Positions 1 to 8,635 of a DNA stretch of 64,000 nucleotides are shown in pieces; within the stretch, counting starts at the first letter, position 1, and every line of letters starts with the position of its first letter. The translations under genes and the position numbers were made by a program. Origin of the DNA: Hahella sp. HNIBRBA332 (lineage in GTDB: Bacteria > Pseudomonadota > Gammaproteobacteria > Pseudomonadales > Oleiphilaceae); NCBI RefSeq assembly GCF_030719035.1, contig NZ_CP132203.1, positions 1,240,001-1,304,000 on the forward strand, written 5' to 3'. The notes below the pieces were generated by a model. It was not told the DNA's origin, ran no database searches, and was given only the letters and a program-made list of their open reading frames with translations.

Positions 1-563
1 AGAGTGGGCAGTGGGAAAAGCCAGACTCTCTGTTAGGTAGTATTTGGGGATGGGTTAAAGGTGGTTCGAATAATGATGAAAAATCCAACCTTGAACCTTC
101 GTGGCAGAAAGCGTATCAGCTTTTTTTAAGCAAACATTTAAGCGTATTCGAAGACCCTAAAACTGGTTTGGTGACGGTTTCAGTCATGGCGTACCAGCCA
201 GAAGAGGCTGCACATTGGGTAACCTTATTGGTAGATAAATTAAATAGTCATGTAAGACTACAGAAAAAAGCTGAAGCTGAAAGAAGTATAGAGTATCTGA
301 ATGAGCAAATAAGACTAACTGTAAATGCGGAAATGCAGAGAGTTTTGTATCAGTTGGTCGAGGCGCAGGCAAAAGTGGCTATGTTGGCTAGTGTCAGGGA
401 AGATTATGTATTCAGAGTGATCGATCCGGCATTTGTGCCTGAGCAAAAATATAAGCCGAATAGATTTCAAATAGTAATTGTGGGCGCTATTGCTGGATGC
501 GTTTTTGGGATTTTGTTGGTTCTATTTATTCAGGTATTAACTGAAAACAAAAAAATTGAATAA
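1..563 (+). CDS. wzz: Wzz-type polysaccharide chain-length determinant, C-terminal part (5' end outside window)
   Basis: The frame is open from the first bases of the window (first full codon at base 3), so this is the C-terminal ~187 residues of a longer protein, not a small protein starting at 168. Wzz proteins are inner-membrane, periplasmic coiled-coil oligomers that set the modal length of Wzy-made polysaccharide. Supporting signs are the motif KTGLVTVSV (about base 160), a charged helical stretch, and the segment PAFVPEQKYKPNR just before one hydrophobic helix (about bases 466-540) and a short charged tail. This layout is typical of the Wzz C-terminal membrane anchor. It precedes a Wzx/Wzy polysaccharide cluster on the same strand, which fits. 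The missing N-terminus should hold the first membrane helix. It could also belong to a broader PCP group, but no kinase domain follows the helix. Confidence 0.88.
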   Translation, partial: SGQWEKPDSLLGSIWGWVKGGSNNDEKSNLEPSWQKAYQLFLSKHLSVFEDPKTGLVTVSVMAYQPEEAAHWVTLLVDKLNSHVRLQKKAEAERSIEYLNEQIRLTVNAEMQRVLYQLVEAQAKVAMLASVREDYVFRVIDPAFVPEQKYKPNRFQIVIVGAIAGCVFGILLVLFIQVLTENKKIE

Positions 564-627
564 GCTTGAGTTTGTTGTCCTTGCATTATAAATGTTCACG
601 TAAATGGGATGAGGATTTGTCAAGCTA

Positions 628-2502
628 ATGTGCGGAATAGGCGGCTTCTATTATAAACCTTCACACACGGCGATGCCGGATGGTGCGGAGTTGCTTAAAG
701 AGATATTGGCGAAGCAACGGCATCGAGGTCCTGATGCGTCTGCTTATTGGCTTAATAAAACAGAAACCGTAGGTCTTTGTCATTCCAGGCTGGCGATCAT
801 TGATTTATCTCCTCTAGGTGACCAACCTATGCACAGTTCCTGTGGTAAGTTAACGATAGTTTTTAATGGGGAGATATATAACTACAAAGAGCTACGGATC
901 AAATATGAAGCGCTTGGATATGGATTTAAGACCAGCTCTGACACTGAAGTATTGTTAGCCGCCTATCAGTTGAAGGGCAAGATGTTCCTTGAAGAATTAA
1001 GAGGAATGTTTTCCTTTGCATTATTTGACCATCAGAAAAACATTCTGATTTGCGCGCGGGATCCTATTGGCAAGAAGCCATTCATATATGCTGAAACCGA
1101 TAGCGGTTTTTATTTTTCTTCTGAAATCCCTGCGTTGGGAGTGTTTACGGATATTAATAGAAGCATTGACCATTCTGCTTTGGCGGCGATGCTTCTTCAT
1201 AATCTCCGGCATATACCTGAACCACACACTGCATTTCACGGCATTAAAAGATTACGACCTGGTCATGCGATGGTGGTCTGCGAAGGAAAGTTGGAAGCAA
1301 TGTGGCGGCACTGGAATCCTGCGCCGGGTATGGTGAGAGACGCAGGCGAGCTACGTGATGTGATTGAGAGCGCCGTGGCTATCCGCTCACAAGCGGATGT
1401 CCCGGTTGGCGCGTTGTTGTCGGGGGGCGTCGATAGTTCAGCTATCGTCGCCTTGATGAAAAAGCATACCAATCAAACTATTCGAACCTATGCTTTTGGC
1501 GCTGGTCCTCAGGACGAAGACTTGTGTCGAGCGAGAAAAGTGGCGGACCTCTTCGGAGTAAGTCACAAAGAATTCTATTTTGACGCTAACAGACAGCTCC
1601 AGGTTTTTAAGACTTTATTAGCGACTTGGGGCGAGCCGATCATGTTATTGCCGCTGATTCATACCTATGAGATGTCCGAAGCGATTCATGAGGACGGGAT
1701 TAAAGTCGTCATGAGTGGCAATGGCGCTGATGAGCTTTTCTTTGGTTATACCGGGCACTTCCAAACTGCAAAAATATCAAGGTTTCTGAGTGGCGTAGCT
1801 TTACTTTTGGCGTGCGCTCGAATAGCCCCAGACAGCTGGAGGCGAGGGCCTTTAAAGTTTTTATTGGAAAGGCCTGGATTGAGAAAAGCAGCATACTACA
1901 AATACAAGGCTGCGGAGCAATGGCCTTTGATCATACCGCCAGATGTCGCCAGGACGATGCTGAACTATGTTTCCGAGGAAATGAGCTATTGGGGACCGCT
2001 GCTCCCTAACAAGGATTTTATCGATGAATCTAACTATTTGGCGTTGTTAATTGAGAATGCTCATTCAATAACAATTTCATCTGACCTCCCAGCCATGATG
2101 GCGTCTGTGGAGTTCAGGGCCCCTTTTCTTGATAAAGAAGTTATTGCGGCTGCAATGGGAATACATTTCAAAGATAAGGTCCGAAAAGGTGGAAGCGGCG
2201 AAGGTTTGAAACATATTCTCAGGGAGGCGGTAAGAGACTTGATACCAGAAGAAATACTGTATGCGCCAAAGCGTGGTTTTGGCATGAGTATTCAGGAAGA
2301 AGATGTTTTAAAAGGACCGTGGCGTCAAATAGGAGACCGACTTTTTGCAGAAGCGAACGATTGTGATGGCCTGTTTGATACTAAAAATTTGAGTAATGTC
2401 TGGAGCCGGTATTTAAGTGGTGACGGCCGCGTTGACACCAGCACTATAGCGAGACTCTTCGCCATTCAACTCTGGAGGAATCATGAGATTGCTAACTTCT
2501 GA
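628..2502 (+). CDS. AsnB-type glutamine-dependent amidotransferase (first of three)
   Basis: A 624-residue asparagine-synthetase-family protein. The N-terminal Ntn glutaminase domain starts MCGIGG, giving the catalytic Cys2 after Met removal. The C-terminal synthetase domain carries the ATP pyrophosphatase loop SGGVDSS at about 265-271 and a second conserved motif SGNGADELFFGY at about 363-374. That second motif differs from SGDGGDELF in the other two paralogues of this locus. Family members in polysaccharide loci (for example WbpS-like proteins) are thought to amidate sugar carboxylates instead of making free asparagine; that role is inferred here from context. The ATG at 628 is fixed by the need for M-C at the N-terminus. 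The Shine-Dalgarno is weak. The 3' end overlaps the next gene by 20 bp, indicating translational coupling. Confidence 0.9.
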   Translation: MCGIGGFYYKPSHTAMPDGAELLKEILAKQRHRGPDASAYWLNKTETVGLCHSRLAIIDLSPLGDQPMHSSCGKLTIVFNGEIYNYKELRIKYEALGYGFKTSSDTEVLLAAYQLKGKMFLEELRGMFSFALFDHQKNILICARDPIGKKPFIYAETDSGFYFSSEIPALGVFTDINRSIDHSALAAMLLHNLRHIPEPHTAFHGIKRLRPGHAMVVCEGKLEAMWRHWNPAPGMVRDAGELRDVIESAVAIRSQADVPVGALLSGGVDSSAIVALMKKHTNQTIRTYAFGAGPQDEDLCRARKVADLFGVSHKEFYFDANRQLQVFKTLLATWGEPIMLLPLIHTYEMSEAIHEDGIKVVMSGNGADELFFGYTGHFQTAKISRFLSGVALLLACARIAPDSWRRGPLKFLLERPGLRKAAYYKYKAAEQWPLIIPPDVARTMLNYVSEEMSYWGPLLPNKDFIDESNYLALLIENAHSITISSDLPAMMASVEFRAPFLDKEVIAAAMGIHFKDKVRKGGSGEGLKHILREAVRDLIPEEILYAPKRGFGMSIQEEDVLKGPWRQIGDRLFAEANDCDGLFDTKNLSNVWSRYLSGDGRVDTSTIARLFAIQLWRNHEIANF

Positions 2503-3343
2503 GACGAAAACCCTTTGGCTGGACTTTTTGAATAACTCTGAGAACAGGGGGCATGCGGAGCGGATTCTTCAGGGAGAGAACCTCCAGCGTCATTACGAAG
2601 CTTGCTCCAAGTCCTCTCGTCAGGTCGTCAAGTGGGTTTCCCAATATGTAGATAGAAGTCATGTGAAAAACATCCTGGAGGTTGGGTCATCTATCGGTAT
2701 GAACTGCGTCGCCCTTGCGGAAGAGTATCCAGAAGCGAAGGTGACAGGCATTGAGCCTGAAAGAGAGGCGGTTAAAGTGGCGGAAGCCCTGTCTGAGGAT
2801 GTCCCTAGGTGCAGGTTCGTTCAAGGGGTTGGTGAGAGCTTGCCCTTTGAGGATGGCGAATTCGATTTGATTTTATGCAGTACCGTTATTGAACATGTAG
2901 GTGATGTCGAGAAAGTTGTAAATGAAATGTCGCGAGTGCTTTCGAAAAACGGGGTGATATATATTGAGGCCCCCAATTATATATGGCCTTACGAGCCTCA
3001 TTTGCAAATATGGACGATACCAAAGCTTGGAAAAAAATGGATGGCTTTGACTGCGCTGCTTCAAGGGAAGCGGCGCCAAATTCCTTTCCTTGGTCACTTA
3101 CAACTTGTAACGCCTCATCAAATCAAAAGATTGCTATTGAAAAATGGACTCTATGTTAGAAATATATTTTCTGAGAAAGTGGAGCGTTCTCTACTAGGTA
3201 ATGCAGTGGAAATAAAGGCTTATCCAGGGCTGGCAAAGTCTCTTCGTATATTGAACAAGTTGGGCGTGGCGAAGGCGATAATTAAAGTGGTTTTTTTCGT
3301 CGGCCTTTATCCAAGCCTCATGTATGTTGCTAAAAAGGGATAG
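2483..3343 (+). CDS. Class I SAM-dependent methyltransferase
   Basis: A 286-residue protein with a Methyltransf_11-type core. Motif I is ILEVGSSIGMNC at about 64-75 (SAM-binding glycine loop). An acidic residue ends the second strand in TGIEPE, and DLILCSTVIEHV serves as motif IV/post-motif. No membrane segment is certain, although the C-terminal ~25 residues are hydrophobic and could touch the membrane. The start ATG lies inside the end of the upstream amidotransferase gene (20-bp overlap), and the stop overlaps the flippase start by 20 bp, so it is part of a tightly packed operon. Its substrate is probably a sugar or sugar-nucleotide of the polysaccharide, but nothing in the sequence identifies it. 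It is one of three methyltransferases in the locus. Confidence 0.82.
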   Translation: MRLLTSETKTLWLDFLNNSENRGHAERILQGENLQRHYEACSKSSRQVVKWVSQYVDRSHVKNILEVGSSIGMNCVALAEEYPEAKVTGIEPEREAVKVAEALSEDVPRCRFVQGVGESLPFEDGEFDLILCSTVIEHVGDVEKVVNEMSRVLSKNGVIYIEAPNYIWPYEPHLQIWTIPKLGKKWMALTALLQGKRRQIPFLGHLQLVTPHQIKRLLLKNGLYVRNIFSEKVERSLLGNAVEIKAYPGLAKSLRILNKLGVAKAIIKVVFFVGLYPSLMYVAKKG

Positions 3344-4673
3344 CGCATTGTTCGCCTTCGCGTCAATTAAAGTAATAAAGCCCTATTTGAGCACACTATC
3401 GAGCGGCTATATCCTTATGTTCGTAACAATGCTAGGGCAGCTTGTTACGATACCTTTATATCTTGATCGATACGAAAAATGGGGCTTTGGCGTCATTTCC
3501 ATGATGCTCGCCACAATACCGCTGCTCGCATTAGGGATAACCTGGGTAAGTGGCGGCGGCGCTCGATTGATGGGGGAGGCGGTGGCCAAAAATGATATTA
3601 CAGGCGCTTGTCGAATTTATTCCGCATCCAAGTATTTGTTTACAGGTTATGGTGTTGTTGTCGCGATGTTGCTGGCGGCGATAGGTTTTTTTTTCCAGGA
3701 TTATTGGCTTAGTGGAGCTCCTGAATCCTATACAAAACATGACCTGTATTCTTTAATTATAAGTTTTTGTGTCTATATCGTAATTCAGTATGAGTACTCA
3801 TCTGAGCTGGCTGCATTCGCCGCGACTAAAAAGCAACATGAAGGGAATATTTTACAAATCATTAATCCTTTGGTTATGGTTGCCTCTGTATATCTTATGA
3901 TTATTTCTGGTGTTGGTATGCAGGCGGTATTTATCGCTATGGCGACTGGATATGTGGCGATGAGGATATGTTCTTACTACTATTGGCGAAGACTATCGAC
4001 TTTCGGGAGCTATGTCGTTCTTCTAAGCCCTGACAAAGAACAGATGGCGATTTCTTCTAAGATGCTTAAAAACTTTGCTATAGGTTACTCTATCTATGGT
4101 GTATTACTGCTTTTTCTTTTTTCGGATGTAATTATTGTAGGATACTTAATGGGGGCGGAGGCCGCCGCCACTCTTACTCTTATATGGAAAATCCCCAATC
4201 TTCTTATGCAAACATTATGGAGGGCCCCCGGTTATGCTGAGCCTTATGTTATTCATATGGACGCAAAAGGCGAAACTGAAAAGCTAAGAAATCTATTCAG
4301 GAAAGGGTTCTCCGTTTATGCATTAATGTGCCTCATGGCGGCAACGTTTTTTTATTTGTGCGGGGAAATAATTTTAGAGTTATGGGTAGGCTCTGTCCCA
4401 GAGCTAAAAGGTGATTTTAATTACTTGGTGTGCGCTGGGGCTGTATTCTGTTTGAGCTTGGTTCGATGGCCAATTAGTTTTCTCTATGCAATGGTCAAAC
4501 TGCGTATGCTGGTCAAAGTTATGGCGGCTGAGCTAATGGTAAAAATTATCTTGATATTTCTGTTGTATGGATATTTCGGTTTTATATCTCCCATCGTGGC
4601 AATTAATATTGAATACATACTAGGTTTGGCCATAGCTTATTACTTTATAATAAAAAAAGAGAGATTGATCTAA
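3324..4673 (+). CDS. wzx: Wzx-type polysaccharide flippase / polysaccharide export membrane protein
   Basis: A 449-residue polytopic inner-membrane protein with roughly 12 hydrophobic helices, similar in layout to the MATE/MOP polysaccharide-transport (PST) family. It is expected to move undecaprenyl-diphosphate-linked repeat units across the inner membrane. Conserved-type residues include an early GQLVTIPLYL segment and charged residues inside helices. The ATG at 3324 overlaps the previous gene by 20 bp. A later ATG at 3417 would start inside the first helix and is less likely. The stop codon overlaps the ATG of the carbamoyltransferase by one base. It is the only flippase in the window, and no ABC-2 transporter is present, which supports a Wzx/Wzy pathway. 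The symbol follows from family and context, since Wzx proteins are poorly conserved. Confidence 0.8.
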   Translation: MLLKRDSALFAFASIKVIKPYLSTLSSGYILMFVTMLGQLVTIPLYLDRYEKWGFGVISMMLATIPLLALGITWVSGGGARLMGEAVAKNDITGACRIYSASKYLFTGYGVVVAMLLAAIGFFFQDYWLSGAPESYTKHDLYSLIISFCVYIVIQYEYSSELAAFAATKKQHEGNILQIINPLVMVASVYLMIISGVGMQAVFIAMATGYVAMRICSYYYWRRLSTFGSYVVLLSPDKEQMAISSKMLKNFAIGYSIYGVLLLFLFSDVIIVGYLMGAEAAATLTLIWKIPNLLMQTLWRAPGYAEPYVIHMDAKGETEKLRNLFRKGFSVYALMCLMAATFFYLCGEIILELWVGSVPELKGDFNYLVCAGAVFCLSLVRWPISFLYAMVKLRMLVKVMAAELMVKIILIFLLYGYFGFISPIVAINIEYILGLAIAYYFIIKKERLI

Positions 4674-6430
4674 TGAAAATACTAGCAATTCATGTCGGTC
4701 ATAATTCCACTGTTGCGGCTATGGACGGTGGCGAGATTAAAGGCGCTTTAAGTCAAGAGAAACTGGATAATAAGAAGAACTCAGCAGACTTTCCGGTTGA
4801 CGCTATTAACGCTCTTTGCAAAGAGTTGAGGTGGCGCAAGGATGAAATTGATAAAGTGTTAATAGCGAGCCTAGAGGTTTTTCCCGCCATTTGTTATGAC
4901 TATCTATTTGGCTCCACTCCAGAAACCCAGACATCCCTAAGCCTTGCGGAACTCATAAAAAAAGCTGAAAAAGGAATTGCGGGACGCTTGGCTCCTAAGG
5001 CGTTTGATCGTCTTAGGACAATCCGGGCGAACCAGCTGAAAGAAATGGGTTTAGAGGAGTTACAAGCTAATCTTAGAAAAGCGGGACTTGAGAACAAAGC
5101 GATAGAGCATATTGAGCATCATACCTGCCATGCCCGTGCAGCGTTTCATTCATTTTCCCCTACACCGTCAACAAAAGACGCACTGATTTTTACCCTGGAT
5201 GGTAGTGGCGATGGTTTGTGCGCCACCGTTAGCCTTGCAAAGGCTGATGGTAGCTGGAAGAGAGTCGCCGAGACGCCGATGAGGTCTTCTTTGGGGGGAG
5301 TGTATAGTAATACCACTCGTTTTTTAGGCATGAAGATACTTGAGCATGAATATAAGGTCATGGGATTGGCTCCATATGCGAAGAGCTATTATCTGAAAAC
5401 CTACGAAAGAGTCTTCAAGCCGGTAATAGATATAGATCCACAGAATCCGCTTAGTTTTTCGTCCAAAGTAGATACCACTAAGTTCTATGACTATCTGGTT
5501 GAAAATGCAGTTGGAGAGCGTTTCGATAATATCGCGGCTGCATTACAGCACTTGACTGAGGACTTGTGCATTCGGTGGATAAAAAATGGAATCGCGAAGA
5601 CAGGGGTGAGGGATATATACGTTGGCGGCGGCGTCTTTATGAACGTTAAATTAAACCAGCGAATAAAGGACCTGGAGGAAGTCGATACAGTTTGCTTTAT
5701 GCCTTCATGTGGAGATGAATCAAACCCAATAGGAGCTTGTTATGACTTTGCAGCAAGAAGCCACCAGCCTACCAAGCCTTTAAATGACCTGTTTTTGGGT
5801 ATCGGATACTCAAGGGACGAGTGTGTTGATTATATAGAAAAGACGAGGTTGAGTGAGAAGTATAAAATTCAGGAATTTGATGATATAGAAGTCAAAATAG
5901 CGCAACTGCTTGCAAGCAAGAATGTGGTTGCAAGATTTCATGGCCGCTGTGAGTGGGGGGCTCGCTCATTGGGAAATAGGGCTATATTAGCGCACCCGAG
6001 CTATATGGAAAGCTTCTATACAGTTAATGATCTGATCAAATCAAGAGACTTTTGGATGCCTTTCGCGCCTAGTATTCTTGAGGAGAGTGCGTCACGCTAT
6101 TTAGAAAACTATAATCCCGAGAAATCAGAAGCGCCTTATATGATATGTACATATCAGGCGACAGAAGAAGGAGTCGCTCAACTGCGTGCGGCGATTCATC
6201 AAGGAGATCACACGCTGAGACCCCAGGTTGTCAAGAAGCAGGTTAACCCTGACTATTACAAACTGATCCACGAGTTCCAGAGGCTTTCGGGCGTTGGAGC
6301 CGTCTTAAATACGAGTTTCAATCTTCATGGCTATCCATTAGTTGCGACACCAGAGCAGGCAATTATGACTTTTGAAAACTCAGGTCTGCAATATTTGGCG
6401 CTCGGAACATTCTTAATCTCAAAAGCTTAA
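4673..6430 (+). CDS. NodU/CmcH-family O-carbamoyltransferase
   Basis: A 585-residue protein that begins MKILAIHVGHNSTVA, the usual start of NodU/CmcH/TobZ carbamoyltransferases. These enzymes use carbamoyl phosphate and ATP to put a carbamoyl group on a hydroxyl. The N-terminal Kae1/TsaD-like domain shows the His-rich metal-site motif EHHTCHARAAF at about 148-158 and the phosphate-binding stretch LDGSGDGL near 184-191. The C-terminal domain has WGARSLGNRAIL, also a family hallmark. Length matches the family (about 550-600). It starts at the stop codon of the flippase gene (1-base overlap), so it is part of the same operon. The acceptor is probably a sugar of the polysaccharide. This is inference from context; antibiotic and Nod-factor acceptors are known for other family members. 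Confidence 0.9.
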   Translation: MKILAIHVGHNSTVAAMDGGEIKGALSQEKLDNKKNSADFPVDAINALCKELRWRKDEIDKVLIASLEVFPAICYDYLFGSTPETQTSLSLAELIKKAEKGIAGRLAPKAFDRLRTIRANQLKEMGLEELQANLRKAGLENKAIEHIEHHTCHARAAFHSFSPTPSTKDALIFTLDGSGDGLCATVSLAKADGSWKRVAETPMRSSLGGVYSNTTRFLGMKILEHEYKVMGLAPYAKSYYLKTYERVFKPVIDIDPQNPLSFSSKVDTTKFYDYLVENAVGERFDNIAAALQHLTEDLCIRWIKNGIAKTGVRDIYVGGGVFMNVKLNQRIKDLEEVDTVCFMPSCGDESNPIGACYDFAARSHQPTKPLNDLFLGIGYSRDECVDYIEKTRLSEKYKIQEFDDIEVKIAQLLASKNVVARFHGRCEWGARSLGNRAILAHPSYMESFYTVNDLIKSRDFWMPFAPSILEESASRYLENYNPEKSEAPYMICTYQATEEGVAQLRAAIHQGDHTLRPQVVKKQVNPDYYKLIHEFQRLSGVGAVLNTSFNLHGYPLVATPEQAIMTFENSGLQYLALGTFLISKA

Positions 6431-6460
6431 CGCTACGATAAGATTAAAAGGTACGCAATT

Positions 6461-7213
6461 ATGAACGATATAGTCCAGCTCTCAGAAGATAGAGTGGCTT
6501 ATTTTGATCATGACTCTACTGCTGTACATGCTGTTTCGCCGGTTGTAAATATTATTCGCGCTCTTCTCAATAATCCTGCTTCAGTAAACTTACTCGATGT
6601 CGGGGGTGGCAATGGAACCTTTTTGGACACCATGCTGAGCTCCATGCCCGAATCAAAGGGGACAATTGTTGAGATGAGTCGGGCAATGGCTGATAAGAAC
6701 GCACCTCGCCATAATAAAGAAGTCATATGTGATAACTACTTGGACTGGGCGGATAGAAAGCTAGATGGCGATGAGAGATTTGACGTCATATTTTTTAATT
6801 TCGTACTTCATCACTTTGTTGGCGAAAGCTGGACCGCCTCGGTAGAGTTACAAAATAAAGCCTTGGAAATATCTAGAAGATTGCTAACAAGAGGTGGTGT
6901 GATAGTTGTTTATGAAATTCACTATAATGGAGGACTATTTAATGAAATTACAAGCAAAATAATATATGGAGTTTCGTCTAGTAAAGTATTAGCCCCTTTT
7001 GCTAAGTTGATGGGCGCCAATACAGCTGGTTTCGGAGTTTGTTTTCACTCAGAACCATTCTGGAGAGAGCTTTTTAGTAAGCAAGGAATGATATGCAAAA
7101 AGGAACACCTGATTATGGAAGGGGCCTTTCAAGGTGTACTTCCGAAAATACATAAATTCTTCTTAAATGTTAAGAGTATGAGTTACAAGATCCACTTTAT
7201 TGGAAGTGAGTAG
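6461..7213 (+). CDS. Class I SAM-dependent methyltransferase
   Basis: A 250-residue protein. Motif I LLDVGGGNGTFLD lies at about 44-56, and DVIFFNFVLHHFVGE follows as the typical post-motif with an acidic residue. The Rossmann core is followed by RRLLTRGGVIVVYEI, the usual strand-5 region of small-molecule methyltransferases. No signal peptide or membrane helix is seen. It sits 30 bp after the carbamoyltransferase and 2 bp before the polymerase-like gene, on the same strand. A role in O- or N-methylation of a polysaccharide sugar or substituent is inferred. The sequence does not identify the substrate. Confidence 0.8.
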   Translation: MNDIVQLSEDRVAYFDHDSTAVHAVSPVVNIIRALLNNPASVNLLDVGGGNGTFLDTMLSSMPESKGTIVEMSRAMADKNAPRHNKEVICDNYLDWADRKLDGDERFDVIFFNFVLHHFVGESWTASVELQNKALEISRRLLTRGGVIVVYEIHYNGGLFNEITSKIIYGVSSSKVLAPFAKLMGANTAGFGVCFHSEPFWRELFSKQGMICKKEHLIMEGAFQGVLPKIHKFFLNVKSMSYKIHFIGSE

Positions 7214-7215
7214 AA

Positions 7216-8631
7216 ATGCTTCTTGCTTTTTTGGCTTCTTCCTGTGCTTTGATAGTTGGTCTTTGGCTATACGATACCTGCCGTGTAGGAATTTCTAAAT
7301 CCTGCCTGAATCATTTTTGGTTTTTCTCTTTATTATGGATAATATACTTTCCATTTAGAGGCGTGTTGATTGACCAGGGAATTATATCTCTTCAGGTTAG
7401 TAGGGATTGGTTAGAGTCAGAGCTTATTATTTCACTCTTTGTTGCATTTTTATTTTGGCTATTTGCTTTTTTGGGATACCTGTCATTCTCAGTTGCTAAT
7501 CAGCCTTTTTTTTATAAGAGAGAAAACCCAGTAAATTTTCCTGGAATTAAAGTTTTATTGTTAGTTGGGCTGGCATGGGTTTTTTTGTTTAATAGAGTGA
7601 TACATGAAGGAGTATTTGTTCCTTTTCAAGGTAATGAGCAAAACGAAATGAGGACAGGAGGAGGGCATATATTTTTGTTCTCAGAGCTTTACTTGAATGC
7701 CTTCTTTTCTTATGTGTGTATGGTTTTTATCTATAAAAATAAGCCTGCTAAAGATGGCGTTTTTCTAGCTGTCGTTATGGCAGTTTTAATTACCTCTCTC
7801 ATCATGACTGTCGCATTAGCTTCCAGGCGTATCATATCAATGACCATATTTGTTTTGGCTGTTTGCTATATTTTAAGGCGACGGAGAGGTGCTGCGCTTG
7901 CCCCGGCGTTAATACTCTCTTCTATATTTCTTGCGCCACTTCTCCAGACTTTAAGGTATACCGATCCATATTTGTTCATTTCTGAGGATGTATCTATTAG
8001 TAAAATAATACTTAGCGCATTTGCCATGAGGAATTTTCTTACTTCTTTATCGTCTTCATTTGAAGGTATTGATCATTTGGCAGCCTTCTTGGAAAAGGTT
8101 GACTTAAATCAGCTTTTGTTTGGTGTTGATGGTGGTGGGGCTTGGTTGTTCAACTTATTTTTAGGGGCTGTTCCCCGAGCTATCTGGTCTGGCAAACCAG
8201 AAATATATGGAAGTATTTCTGAGCAGCAGTTTCTTTACCCTTGGATGTACGCCAATGGATCTGCGACAACGACCTTACCTTCAAGCTTCGTTGTTGACTT
8301 CATGTTTGGGATGGGTTTTTTTGTAGGAATTCTCTTTTCATTCTTTCTTGGAAGATTGCTTAAAATTCTTTATGTTAAGTTATGGTCGCTTGATGAAAAT
8401 TATGCAGGAAAATCTATATCTATATTTGTTCTGGCTAATTTGTTTAACATCGTTAGAAGTGGGACGGGATTTGCTCAGCCTTTAATTATATTTCTGATCG
8501 CTTCGGCTATAATTTTAGGTGGCGGTAGGGTTTATAGAGAAACTAAGCAAATTCTTAAGGAAGTGTTGGGGTTAAGATGCTACAGATGTGGAAGTAATGT
8601 TGACAACGGTTTAGCTTTGAGATCGGGTTGA
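7216..8631 (+). CDS. wzy: Polytopic membrane protein, probable Wzy-type polysaccharide polymerase
   Basis: A 471-residue, very hydrophobic protein with about 10-12 predicted helices. One larger hydrophilic loop lies around residues 255-350 and contains GAVPRAIWSGKPEIYGS. Wzy proteins share this layout, with long periplasmic loops holding the catalytic arginines, and have little sequence conservation. The position between a flippase and glycosyltransferases, together with the Wzz upstream, makes polymerase the best call. The gene is notably AT-rich, with many T-runs, compared with genes after 29 kb. The C-terminal tail has a CYRCGS motif and is probably cytoplasmic. It starts 2 bp after the previous stop. 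It could instead be a different glycan membrane protein such as an oligosaccharide-unit ligase, so confidence in function is moderate. Confidence 0.65.
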   Translation: MLLAFLASSCALIVGLWLYDTCRVGISKSCLNHFWFFSLLWIIYFPFRGVLIDQGIISLQVSRDWLESELIISLFVAFLFWLFAFLGYLSFSVANQPFFYKRENPVNFPGIKVLLLVGLAWVFLFNRVIHEGVFVPFQGNEQNEMRTGGGHIFLFSELYLNAFFSYVCMVFIYKNKPAKDGVFLAVVMAVLITSLIMTVALASRRIISMTIFVLAVCYILRRRRGAALAPALILSSIFLAPLLQTLRYTDPYLFISEDVSISKIILSAFAMRNFLTSLSSSFEGIDHLAAFLEKVDLNQLLFGVDGGGAWLFNLFLGAVPRAIWSGKPEIYGSISEQQFLYPWMYANGSATTTLPSSFVVDFMFGMGFFVGILFSFFLGRLLKILYVKLWSLDENYAGKSISIFVLANLFNIVRSGTGFAQPLIIFLIASAIILGGGRVYRETKQILKEVLGLRCYRCGSNVDNGLALRSG

Positions 8632-8635
8632 AATT

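Noticed and set aside
8521..8531. An ops-like GGCGGTAG element (RfaH recruitment) near the end of the polymerase gene
   Set aside because: It is inside coding sequence, not in a leader. The same 8-mer also occurs in metZ at 61584, and one or two such hits are expected by chance in 64 kb.
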